NCBI GenBank assembly: GCA_018826025.1
Contig: JAHKAK010000039.1
Span: 1-6,014, forward strand
Reading direction: 5' to 3'
DNA: 6,014 nt
Origin: Patescibacteria group bacterium
GTDB lineage: Bacteria; Patescibacteriota; Minisyncoccia; Portnoybacterales; GWB1-42-6
Below are positions 1 through 5,000 of the stretch, one piece after another; within the stretch, counting starts at the first letter, position 1, and each line of letters begins with the position of its first letter. Made by a program: the position numbers and the translations under genes. The notes beneath the pieces were generated by a model. It was not told the origin of the DNA. It searched no databases and saw only the letters and a program-made list of their open reading frames with translations.

Positions 1-45
1 AGCAGAGCTGCGGGGTATTAAAAACCCTGTATTTTGTCTTCGCTC

Positions 46-80
46 GGATGATATGTCCCGTCTTACGGGACGCATCATCC
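46..80. repeat. Imperfect hairpin downstream of the gene cluster
   Basis: Arms 46-60 and 66-80 pair around the 5-nt loop TCTTA, with an uninterrupted GTCCCG/CGGGAC top, one A/C mismatch, one G-T wobble and a GGATGAT/ATCATCC base. Weaker outer pairing continues (ATTTTG at 31-36 with CAAAAT at 89-94, and CCCT at 25-28 with AGGG at 101-104). There is no T-tract next to the 15-bp stem on either strand, so it is more likely a dispersed palindromic repeat or RNA 3'-end structure than a terminator. The window begins only 45 bp to the left, so its context cannot be judged. Confidence 0.55.
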
Positions 81-90
81 TCGTTAGCCA

Positions 91-126
91 AAATAAAAAT
101 AGGGCCATCCATCCGGAAAGCCCTAT
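91..126 (-). terminator. Intrinsic terminator of the rseP/DUF1737 end of the cluster
   Basis: Read on the minus strand, a perfect 7-bp stem (ATAGGGC at 126-120 with GCCCTAT at 105-99) encloses a 14-nt loop and runs directly into the T-rich tract TTTTTATTT (99-91). It begins 21 bp beyond the stop codon of the small DUF1737-like gene, the expected place for a Rho-independent terminator. Its AGGG segment could alternatively pair with CCCT at 25-28 in a longer hairpin, but the terminator stem is transcribed first. Confidence 0.65.
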
Positions 127-146
127 AAATAAAATACGGTACCGAA

Positions 147-187
147 TTACTTTTTATCATCTTTTATCATTGCTTGATAAAAAGTAA
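147..187. repeat. 13-bp perfect inverted repeat over the 3' end of the DUF1737-like gene
   Basis: TTACTTTTTATCA at 147-159 is the exact reverse complement of TGATAAAAAGTAA at 175-187, separated by 15 bp. The left arm includes the stop codon; the right arm encodes V-T-F-Y-Q. The stem is AT-rich and lacks an adjacent T-tract, so termination is better assigned to the GC-rich stem at 99-126. Confidence 0.7.
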
Positions 188-326
188 CTCTTGCTTCTTC
201 ACTGGTATGAACCACTGCTATACCGCCTATTGGCTTATACCCTGCTTCTATTTTTTCATTAACAGCTTGTTCAAAAACCAGGCCCATCCCAATCAAAGTA
301 GATGCGGACACAACGACATACTTCAT
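147..326 (-). CDS. Small DUF1737-like protein, 59 aa
   Basis: The translation begins MKYVVVSAST and ends QAMIKDDKK. It shows the short pattern I associate with DUF1737: an N-terminal strand starting K-Y-x-V-V, a helix (about residues 16-28), then G-Y-K-P-I-G-G-I-A-V (29-38) and a final F-Y-Q-A-M-I-K. Function of this family is unknown; the protein has no signal peptide or membrane segment and should be a small soluble cytoplasmic alpha/beta domain. The start is well fixed by AAGGAGGTG (339-331 on the minus strand), with six bases between AGGAGG and the ATG. It follows rseP after 42 bp on the same strand and is followed by an intrinsic terminator, so it may be the last gene of that transcript. 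Its strong ribosome binding site contrasts with the large genes upstream. The last 13 codons lie in a 13-bp perfect inverted repeat that includes the stop. The family call is from memory of the motif, not a search. Confidence 0.8.
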   Translation of the reverse strand: MKYVVVSASTLIGMGLVFEQAVNEKIEAGYKPIGGIAVVHTSEEARVTFYQAMIKDDKK

Positions 327-368
327 ACTCCACCTCCTTATTTATTGTTATAAGAACGATTAACCTCC

Positions 369-1445
369 TCAAAACAATCTAACTATGTCCTTCAATGTTA
401 TCACAACCATCAATAAAATCAAGAACGCAAAGCCGGCGGTGTGAATCGCTTTTTCCACGGTTTCGCTCACCGGCGAGCCTTTAATTTTCTCAATTATTAA
501 AAATAAAACGCGGCCGCCATCCAAGGCCGGAAAAGGCAAGGCATTGATAATGGCCAGGTTCACCGTCAGAAAAGCCGTCAGTTGCAATAAGTAAATAAAG
601 CCCATTTGTGCGGCTTGGCCCGTGATAGAAAAAATCCCAACCGGCCCCACCACTTGCCCCGCGCCATGGCCCGTGCTGAAAAATTGCCAGATCAAATAGC
701 CCAACGATGAAATTATCAGCCAAATCAAAATAAAGGTTTCTTTCGCGCCTTCCCAGATTGCCCGATACCACGGCCAAGAAATTTTAGCCACTCGCACTAG
801 CCCCACGCCCATCGCCCCCTCATTTAGCGGCGCCTCAATACGAGGTGTCAACGCCACCTGCCTATCTGCTTGGCCGCGTTTAAGTAAAACCACTATTTCT
901 TGCCCCTTATTTAACGCAATATAATTTTGGAATTCAACCACTTGCTCAACATTAGCCAACTGCCCGGAAGCGCTTGAGGCACCCAAAATAATATCTCCGA
1001 TTTTTATCCCGGCTTTCTCGGCCGGCGAGGCCGGCGCGACTTCCGTGATTTGAACCTGGGCATTGCTGACCGTAAAATTATCATCAACCCCCACAGGCAA
1101 ACCGATCATATAACCTAGGCTCAGCAGCGCTATTGCCAGCCCGATATTCATGGTCACGCCAGCCAGCAAAACCGCGGCTCGCTGCCAAATGGGCTTAGCG
1201 GCAAAAGAATGTGTGCTCTTTTTTTCTTCGCCGTCTTCGCCAAATATTTTCACGAAGCCGCCCAGCGGAATGAGATTTAAAGAATAAATCGTCTCCCCCT
1301 TTTTTACGCTGACAAGCCGCGGCGGAAAACCGAATCCGAATTCCTCAACCCGCATGCCCGTTTTTTTGGCCGCTAAAAAATGCCCAAGCTCGTGGACAAA
1401 AACTAAAAGGCCCAAAATAATGATAAATACTATAACCGCTAGCAT
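369..1445 (-). CDS. rseP: Site-2 zinc metalloprotease RseP family
   Basis: This 358-residue intramembrane protease would cleave transmembrane substrates such as anti-sigma factors or signal-peptide remnants; the substrate here is unknown. What is seen: an N-terminal membrane helix (about 2-24) carrying the zinc-binding motif H18-E-L-G-H22, with E19 the presumed catalytic base; the G96-x-x-x-N100 segment in the second hydrophobic stretch (91-116); one PDZ domain (about 125-205, with the carboxylate-loop-like stretch PASPAEKAGIKIGDIIL at 138-154); a third helix (about 236-256); and N301-A-L-P-F-P-A-L-D309-G-G-R, whose Asp is the third zinc ligand. A last helix spans 336-350. Length is close to that of short RseP/MmpA-type members with a single PDZ. 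All catalytic residues are present, so it should be active. It starts 11-14 bases after a TACGGAT-type repeat with no visible Shine-Dalgarno; the ATG is chosen because the zinc helix begins right there. It lies after frr, a common association. Confidence 0.96.
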   Translation of the reverse strand: MLAVIVFIIILGLLVFVHELGHFLAAKKTGMRVEEFGFGFPPRLVSVKKGETIYSLNLIPLGGFVKIFGEDGEEKKSTHSFAAKPIWQRAAVLLAGVTMNIGLAIALLSLGYMIGLPVGVDDNFTVSNAQVQITEVAPASPAEKAGIKIGDIILGASSASGQLANVEQVVEFQNYIALNKGQEIVVLLKRGQADRQVALTPRIEAPLNEGAMGVGLVRVAKISWPWYRAIWEGAKETFILIWLIISSLGYLIWQFFSTGHGAGQVVGPVGIFSITGQAAQMGFIYLLQLTAFLTVNLAIINALPFPALDGGRVLFLIIEKIKGSPVSETVEKAIHTAGFAFLILLMVVITLKDIVRLF

Positions 1446-1448
1446 AAA

Positions 1449-1507
1449 TTAACTACGGATTACGGATTGATTACGAATATACGAATAAAGCTACGAAATT
1501 ACGAAAA
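1449..1507. repeat. Spacer repeat copy 1 (TACGRAT array) abutting rseP start
   Basis: On the plus strand the block opens TTAACTACGGATTACGGAT and continues as imperfect 7-8 bp units of TACGGAT, TACGAAT and TACGAAAT. Near-identical blocks precede the propeller gene (3363-3413) and holB (4678-4753), each in the same orientation and each ending 1-3 bases from the ATG. It occupies the position where a ribosome binding site would be expected. Confidence 0.85.
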
Positions 1508-1512
1508 GATTA

Positions 1513-1562
1513 TAACCCCTCCTCCACCTCCCCTTAAATTAAGGGGAGGAAGGGTTGGGTTA
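1513..1562. repeat. C-rich palindromic element in the frr-rseP gap
   Basis: A perfect 11-bp stem (CCTCCCCTTAA at 1527-1537, TTAAGGGGAGG at 1539-1549) with a one-base centre is enclosed by TAACCC (1513-1518) and GGGTTA (1557-1562). The T/A run at the centre and lack of a T-tract argue against a simple terminator. It belongs to the same MITE-like family as the elements at 3500-3578 and 4842-4917 and the outer part of the insertion in holB. Confidence 0.75.
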
Positions 1563-1599
1563 TTTCGTACTTTCGTATGTTTTTCGTATTTCGTAGCTA
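1562..1599. repeat. TTTCGTA array containing the frr stop codon
   Basis: Four imperfect copies of TTTCGTA spaced by one to three bases run up to TTTCGTAGCTA. The last three bases, read on the minus strand, are the TAG stop of frr. The same TTTCGTAGCTAAAT junction forms the stop of holB. ATTTCGTAGCT at 1588-1598 is an inverted copy of AGCTACGAAAT at 1489-1499, so the C-rich palindrome sits between mirror-image repeat arms. Confidence 0.8.
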
Positions 1600-2154
1600 A
1601 ATAGTCATAATCTCCTTCTCCTTCCCCTCGCCCTGCTCGTCAATTTTTTTATTATATTCATCTATAACTTTCTGCAACTCGTCCTTGCCGCGGAATTTAT
1701 CGTCCTCGCGGATGACGCCGCTGCGTTCTCCGTCCTGTAATTCCTTCCAGGCTTTCTCTCTTGCTCCCCGTACAGCGATTCTGGCCTCTTCCATTTTCTG
1801 TTTCAAATTACGAACAAATTCTTTACGCGTTTCTTCATTCAACGACGGCACGGACACCCGAATAATATCGCCGCTGTTTACCACCGCCAGGCCTCCCCGC
1901 GACTGCGAAATCGCCTTTTCAATTTCTTTCATAATGCTTTTATCCCACGGCTGGACCGTCAAAATTCTTGGCTCTGGCGCGTTAATCGCCGCCAGCTCCC
2001 GAAGTTGAGAGCGGCCATTATAACATTCAACTTCCACGGTCTCAATTAGCGCGGGCGTGGCGCGGCCCGTGCGCAACGCGCCCATTTCTTCCTTAAAATG
2101 CGCCATGGTTTTTTCTATGTCGGGTTTTATTTTGTCGATGATTTGTTTGTACAT
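1597..2154 (-). CDS. frr: Ribosome recycling factor
   Basis: RRF splits post-termination ribosomes together with EF-G in the cytoplasm. The 185-residue product has the normal length and the family's landmarks: the N-terminal helix followed by L27-R-T-G-R-A-T-P34, the EPRILTVQPWDKS core of the second domain (61-73), the P103-S-L-N-E-E-T-R-K-E hinge segment, and the arginine-rich VRGAREKA of the third helix (128-135) where the family keeps its ribosome-contacting Arg. Domain order (helical, beta-rich insert at about 31-104, helical) is intact. I chose the ATG at 2154 because it gives the typical family N-terminus; an in-frame GTG three codons upstream (2163) is possible and would add M-N-T. Neither start has a Shine-Dalgarno. 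The stop codon TAG is formed by the first bases of the downstream repeat array. It lies between the propeller gene and rseP, all on one strand, and is probably co-transcribed. Confidence 0.97.
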   Translation of the reverse strand: MYKQIIDKIKPDIEKTMAHFKEEMGALRTGRATPALIETVEVECYNGRSQLRELAAINAPEPRILTVQPWDKSIMKEIEKAISQSRGGLAVVNSGDIIRVSVPSLNEETRKEFVRNLKQKMEEARIAVRGAREKAWKELQDGERSGVIREDDKFRGKDELQKVIDEYNKKIDEQGEGKEKEIMTI

Positions 2155-2163
2155 AGTGTTCAC

Positions 2164-2299
2164 TAATAATGCGAATTGGAAACGAATAATGCTAATGGAT
2201 TTCTTTATTCGTATTATTAGGCATTTTAATTCGCGTTATTCGCGATTACTCTTTTATTCGCGTTATTAGCTTTTAATTAGCGTTATTCGCGATTACTCT
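2164..2299. repeat. ATTCGCGTT-type repeat array between propeller gene and frr
   Basis: The gap is made of degenerate 9-bp words such as ATTCGCGTT, ATTAGCGTT and ATTCGTATT. It contains an exact 20-bp direct repeat at 2233-2252 and 2280-2299, starting GCGTTATTCGCG and ending ATTACTCT. The second copy overlaps the last codon (GAG) and TAA stop of the propeller gene. No promoter or terminator could be recognised. The sequence at 3591-3625 is a diverged relative, so the TACGAAT and ATTCGCG arrays appear to be flavours of one family. Confidence 0.8.
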
Positions 2300-3360
2300 C
2301 CCATCCCCGCGTAAATCACCCGCGGATTTTGCGGGTCAATAGCAATGGCTTTAACGGTTTGGGCGCTGGCCACCGGATGCACGGTCCAGGTCTGGCCGTT
2401 GTCTTGTGTACGGTAAATCACATTACCGGCCGCATAGTAAAGGAAAGACGAAGTTAGCGGGTCAAGGGCGATAACGCTCACGGGTACCGAATTTGGCGGA
2501 ATCGCAATATTGACTTTCTCCCAATTAGCGCCGCCATCAACGCTTTTCAACAGCCCGTATTTGGCGCCTAAATATAAAACATTCGGGTTTTTCTTGTCTA
2601 TCACCAACACCTGCATCTCTTCAGTTTCCTTGGAAAATTTCTGCAAACCAGTCAATTCCTGCCAATTCAAGCCCTTATCATTTGTCTTGTACACTCCTTC
2701 GCGGAAAGTGCTCACAAAAACGGTTCGCGTGTCATATGGATTAACTTTAATGTCCGTGATGACGTCGTCAAACCACTTTATCACTTTCCAGCTTTTGCCA
2801 AAATCCGTGCTTTTCAAAAACCCGCCTTCGGCCGTGCCCATATAAACGACCGCCGGGTCATACAAATCTATCTCCACCGCAAACACCGCGTATTTTTCGC
2901 GCGACACCCGATAAACTTCCTCCCAGTTTTTGCCCGCGTCGGCCGAGCGCAACAAACGGCCTAATCTGTTTTGATAAACGCCGGCGTAAATTATATTCGT
3001 ATCTCGCGGATCAATGGCGATATCATAAATATTAGCTCGTTTATCCAGCGCTAAATTGTTCAGATCATCCAAGTGATACCAAATTTCTCCGCCGTCCATG
3101 GTTTTATACATCCCTTCGCCCCGCGTGCCCAAATAAATAATTTTTGAATCTCTCGGGTCAAAAGTCATTGTTGCCACCTTGGTAGAAGCAATGGTTTGAC
3201 GCTTGTCAATCACCATTTTCTGCTCCCAATTTTCACCCCGGTCCAGCGATTGCCAAACGCCGCCGTCCCGCGTTGTCTGGCAAGAAAACGGAAAGGCGGC
3301 CAAAATACTGGTGAAAAAAACGGGTAGAATAAATGTATATAATAAATTGCTTGTTTTCAT
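2293..3360 (-). CDS. Exported seven-bladed Asp-box beta-propeller protein
   Basis: The first 26 residues form a signal peptide (short basic start, hydrophobic 6-25). C27 could be a lipidation site, but the preceding P-F-S is a poor lipobox. The rest is seven repeats of the sialidase/BNR Asp-box type (S-x-D-x-G-x-x-W): residues 38-45, 87-94, 139-146, 184-191, 226-233, 273-280 and 318-325. Each is paired with a strand like DPRDTNIIYAGV (seven in all, the last at 342-352). The protein ends at I-Y-A-G-M-G-E, so its last blade lacks an Asp box, while the N-terminus begins with an unpaired G-G-V-W-Q-S-L-D-R-G; the two ends would close the ring as a velcro. The fold resembles the YCF48/Hcf136 and sortilin-type propellers. 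No sialidase catalytic set is evident, so binding or assembly outside the membrane is likelier than catalysis. Function is unknown. No Shine-Dalgarno; the ATG starts directly after a repeat array. Confidence 0.9.
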   Translation of the reverse strand: MKTSNLLYTFILPVFFTSILAAFPFSCQTTRDGGVWQSLDRGENWEQKMVIDKRQTIASTKVATMTFDPRDSKIIYLGTRGEGMYKTMDGGEIWYHLDDLNNLALDKRANIYDIAIDPRDTNIIYAGVYQNRLGRLLRSADAGKNWEEVYRVSREKYAVFAVEIDLYDPAVVYMGTAEGGFLKSTDFGKSWKVIKWFDDVITDIKVNPYDTRTVFVSTFREGVYKTNDKGLNWQELTGLQKFSKETEEMQVLVIDKKNPNVLYLGAKYGLLKSVDGGANWEKVNIAIPPNSVPVSVIALDPLTSSFLYYAAGNVIYRTQDNGQTWTVHPVASAQTVKAIAIDPQNPRVIYAGMGE

Positions 3361-3362
3361 AA

Positions 3363-3413
3363 TTAACTACGGATTACAGATTGCTTACGAATATACGGAT
3401 AAGGCTACGAAAT
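3363..3413. repeat. Spacer repeat copy 2 abutting propeller gene start
   Basis: TTAACTACGGATTACAGATT and following TACGAAT/TACGGAT words closely match the blocks at 1449-1507 and 4678-4753. The copy ends two bases from the ATG. It breaks off after GGCTACGAAATA; the next 75 bp (to about 3488) are unlike the other spacers, then a short ATACGAATAAA remnant returns. I see no gene in those 75 bp. Confidence 0.8.
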
Positions 3414-3499
3414 ACCGTACCCGCCGTAAAACCCGCGCTGATTGCGTGAAATTGTACTGTTTTATGCTTTTGAGTGTCCTACAATATACGAATAAAAAT

Positions 3500-3578
3500 T
3501 TAACTCCTCCTATCCTCCTCTTTAGAAAAAGAGGAGGAACTCCCTCTCTTTTTTAAAGAGAGGGTTGGGGTGAGTTAA
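3500..3578. repeat. Two-hairpin C-rich MITE-like element in the holB-propeller gap
   Basis: Terminal inverted repeats TTAACTC (3500-3506) and GAGTTAA (3572-3578) enclose two perfect 10-bp stems: CCTCCTCTTT/AAAGAGGAGG (3514-3523, 3528-3537) and CCCTCTCTTT/AAAGAGAGGG (3542-3551, 3555-3564). The layout, two hairpins inside one outer stem, matches the element at 4842-4917. It has no coding capacity. It could work as a terminator or processing signal between holB and the propeller gene, but no proper T-tract follows either stem on the minus strand. Confidence 0.75.
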
Positions 3579-3580
3579 GA

Positions 3581-3641
3581 GATTCGTATCTTTGGGAGAA
3601 TTAGCGTATTAGTGATTACTACTTTTCGAATTTCGTAGCTA
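3581..3641. repeat. Mixed repeat array containing the holB stop codon
   Basis: ATTCGTATC, ATTAGCGTATTAGTGATTAC and TTTTCGAATTTCGTAGCTA follow one another. The part around 3601-3625 resembles the ATTCGCG array upstream of frr; the end matches the TTTCGTAGCTA junction after frr. The final CTA is, on the minus strand, the TAG stop of holB. Confidence 0.75.
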
Positions 3642-4676
3642 AATTTTCGTCATTAAAACTTCCAGTGCCAACCGGGCGTTGAAACTGGGGTTAGATAAAA
3701 TTGCCTGAGTTTTTTGAATTTCCCGGCAAGTATTCAATAAACCGCCAACTGAATATTTATTTAAAGATTTTTCATTAGGCAGTTCGCTAATAACTAAATC
3801 TCCTCGCCCGCTTTGTTCCAGCAACCGATCGCGCAACCACAGAAGCCAGCCCGACAAAATTTCCTGAGCCTTGGCCGAATCTTGCGCCAAGACTTTTGCC
3901 ATTTCCCAACGCGCGACTAAGGATGATTGTAAAAGCTTCGTAAAATCCGCTGCCGTCTTTTTTTGCTCCGCCATTAAATCCGGTTCAGCCAATAATTTTA
4001 TCGCGAGGCCCGGCCGGCCGGCGGCTAAGTTAACCGCCTCCTTTAAAAGGTTCTCTCTAACAGCCGTGTTTTTTAAACCAGCGATAATTTCCGGCTCCGG
4101 CACCAAAGAAAATTTTATCATTTGGCACCGAGAAATAATCGTGGGTAAAATTGCCTGTAAGTTACCACTAATTAAAATTATCAAACTATGCGCGCTCGGC
4201 TCTTCCAAGGTTTTAAGCAGGGCGCTGGCCGCTTCGTTGCTCATGGCCGCGGCCTCTTCAATAATAGCGATTTTACGAACCGCGCTATACGGAAATAAAC
4301 TTAATTGCCGCTGCAGTTCTCGCGCCTCTTTTATGCTGATTTCCAGTGTTTTTACCACGCCATCTTTCTCTTCTTGGCGCGGACTCAAAACAATCAAATC
4401 CGGATTCTGCCCGCGCTCTATGGCAACACACTGGCGGCACTGACCGCAGGGAAACCCCACCCCCTCCCTCCCAAAGCTGAGCTTAGCTCTGGCCTTATCA
4501 AGGGGAGGGTGCAGGGAGGGGTGAATTTTTTCACACAACTGCCACTTCGCCCATTCCCGCGCCAAAGCTAATTTGCCAACTTGAGCGGGACCGGCAAACA
4601 AATAAGCATGCGCCAGCCGGTTTTGCTGAACAGACTTAGTCAAAAAATCCCAAATTCGCTGATGGCCGATAAGCAT
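3639..4676 (-). CDS. holB: DNA polymerase III delta' subunit with in-frame repeat insertion
   Basis: Delta' is the non-motor AAA+ subunit of the clamp loader that places the sliding clamp on primed DNA. Seen in the 345-residue product: the N-terminal G-H-Q-R-I-W box, a Walker-A-like G29-P-A-Q-V-G-K35 lacking the following Thr/Ser (as expected for a subunit that does not hydrolyse ATP), the zinc module C48...C77-G-Q-C80-R-Q-C83, the N91-P-D-L segment, L153-L-K-T-L-E-E-P160, and the sensor-1 S182-R-C184 motif. A helical lid and collar domain follow (from about 195). Residues 52-73 (H-P-S-L to G-V) are foreign to the family: they are the translation of a 66-bp palindromic element placed between C48 and C77, which usually lie only 6-8 residues apart. 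The frame is preserved and all later motifs are intact, so the gene is probably functional. The ATG follows a TACGGAT repeat by one base and has no Shine-Dalgarno; the TAG stop is formed by another repeat. Confidence 0.95.
   Translation of the reverse strand: MLIGHQRIWDFLTKSVQQNRLAHAYLFAGPAQVGKLALAREWAKWQLCEKIHPSLHPPLDKARAKLSFGREGVGFPCGQCRQCVAIERGQNPDLIVLSPRQEEKDGVVKTLEISIKEARELQRQLSLFPYSAVRKIAIIEEAAAMSNEAASALLKTLEEPSAHSLIILISGNLQAILPTIISRCQMIKFSLVPEPEIIAGLKNTAVRENLLKEAVNLAAGRPGLAIKLLAEPDLMAEQKKTAADFTKLLQSSLVARWEMAKVLAQDSAKAQEILSGWLLWLRDRLLEQSGRGDLVISELPNEKSLNKYSVGGLLNTCREIQKTQAILSNPSFNARLALEVLMTKI
4458..4523. mobile_element. 66-bp palindromic element inserted in frame in holB
   Basis: CACCCCTCCCTGCACCCTCC on the minus strand and GGAGGGAGGGGGTG at the other end form the arms of a C-rich palindrome of the same kind as the intergenic elements at 1513-1562 and 4842-4917. 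It is exactly 22 codons long. Inside it, the plus-strand stretch 4472-4492 (21 bp, 7 codons) carries the GAGCTTAGCTC palindrome and interrupts what would otherwise be a simple CTTGATAAGG hairpin tip. Removal of either layer keeps the reading frame. Whether it moves by a transposase in trans or by another route cannot be seen. Confidence 0.75.
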
Positions 4677-4677
4677 A

Positions 4678-4753
4678 TTAACTACGGATTACGGATTATT
4701 TACAGATATACGGATAGGGCTACGAAATACGAAACAAGTACGAAATTACGAAA
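4678..4753. repeat. Spacer repeat copy 3 abutting holB start
   Basis: The longest copy: TTAACTACGGATTACGGATT, then TACAGAT, TACGGAT, and TACGAAAT-type words up to GAAATTACGAAAG. It begins one base from the holB ATG. It marks the gene-side edge of the 901-bp stretch (4677-5577) that holds no supported gene and consists of the palindromic elements listed below. Confidence 0.8.
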
Positions 4754-4767
4754 GGGTTAAATAAATC

Positions 4768-4839
4768 GGAGTCCTGGCAGAGCTAAGCTCAGCATTGCTT
4801 TAACCAGAGACATTGGTCTCGCTCTAAAGAGCGGACTCC
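4768..4839. repeat. 72-bp multi-hairpin element closed by a 7-bp stem
   Basis: GGAGTCC (4768-4774) pairs with GGACTCC (4833-4839). Inside are three hairpins: GAGCTAAGCTC (4780-4790), GAGAC-ATTG-GTCTC (4807-4820) and GCTCT-AA-AGAGC (4821-4832). The first carries the CAGAGCTAAGCTCAGC unit also found at 4948 and, inverted, in holB. Size and layout recall a tRNA cloverleaf, but there is no T-loop GTTCGA and no normal D- or anticodon arm. It is best read as a composite palindromic repeat. Confidence 0.6.
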
Positions 4840-4841
4840 AT

Positions 4842-4917
4842 AACTCCCCCTAACCCCCTCTTAGCTTAAGAGGGGGAAATTTCTCCCCCCTTTGTAAAAG
4901 GAGGGTTGGGGAGGATT
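4842..4917. repeat. C-rich two-hairpin MITE-like element
   Basis: A perfect 10-bp stem, CCCCCTCTTA (4854-4863) with TAAGAGGGGG (4867-4876) around GCT, is followed by a second stem (4885-4893 with 4897-4905, one mismatch). Outer sequences ACTCCCCCTAACCCCC and GGAGGGTTGGGGAGG are roughly complementary. The arrangement matches a C-rich palindrome type that is widespread in bacterial intergenic DNA. It has no coding capacity. Confidence 0.75.
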
Positions 4918-4918
4918 T

Positions 4919-4973
4919 CTCCTCCTCTTAATTTTAGAGAAGGTGGGCAGAGCTAAGCTCAGCTTTGGAGGAG
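4919..4973. repeat. C-rich hairpin interrupted by the GAGCTAAGCTC unit
   Basis: CTCCTCC (4919-4925) and GGAGGAG (4967-4973) are the ends. The 3' half contains a 21-bp unit (4948-4968, core GAGCTAAGCTC) that is identical, inverted, to plus-strand positions 4471-4491 inside holB. In both places it sits next to the G-rich arm of a C-rich palindrome. Confidence 0.7.
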
Positions 4974-5000
4974 TGAACTGGTATTGGGTAAACCCGATTT

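Noticed and set aside
1..20. GCAGAGCTGC and GGGGTATTAAAAACCC at the left edge as a hairpin element
   Set aside because: Probably the right arm of a larger palindrome, but the left arm is outside the window, so it cannot be supported.
349..361. 13-bp ATAAGAACGATTA shared with the small membrane gene (5699-5711)
   Set aside because: One match of this length is not far from chance in 6 kb of AT-rich sequence, and the contexts (spacer versus coding) differ.
1449..1507. CRISPR array
   Set aside because: Repeat words are only 7-9 bp and degenerate, with no regular unique spacers and no cas genes.
3871..4443. Plus-strand ORF of 190 codons
   Set aside because: Shadow of holB on the other strand; no family features, while holB is unmistakable.
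4768..4839. Possible tRNA gene
   Set aside because: Length and a 7-bp closing stem fit, but there is no GTTCGA T-loop, no 7-nt anticodon loop and no D-loop GG.
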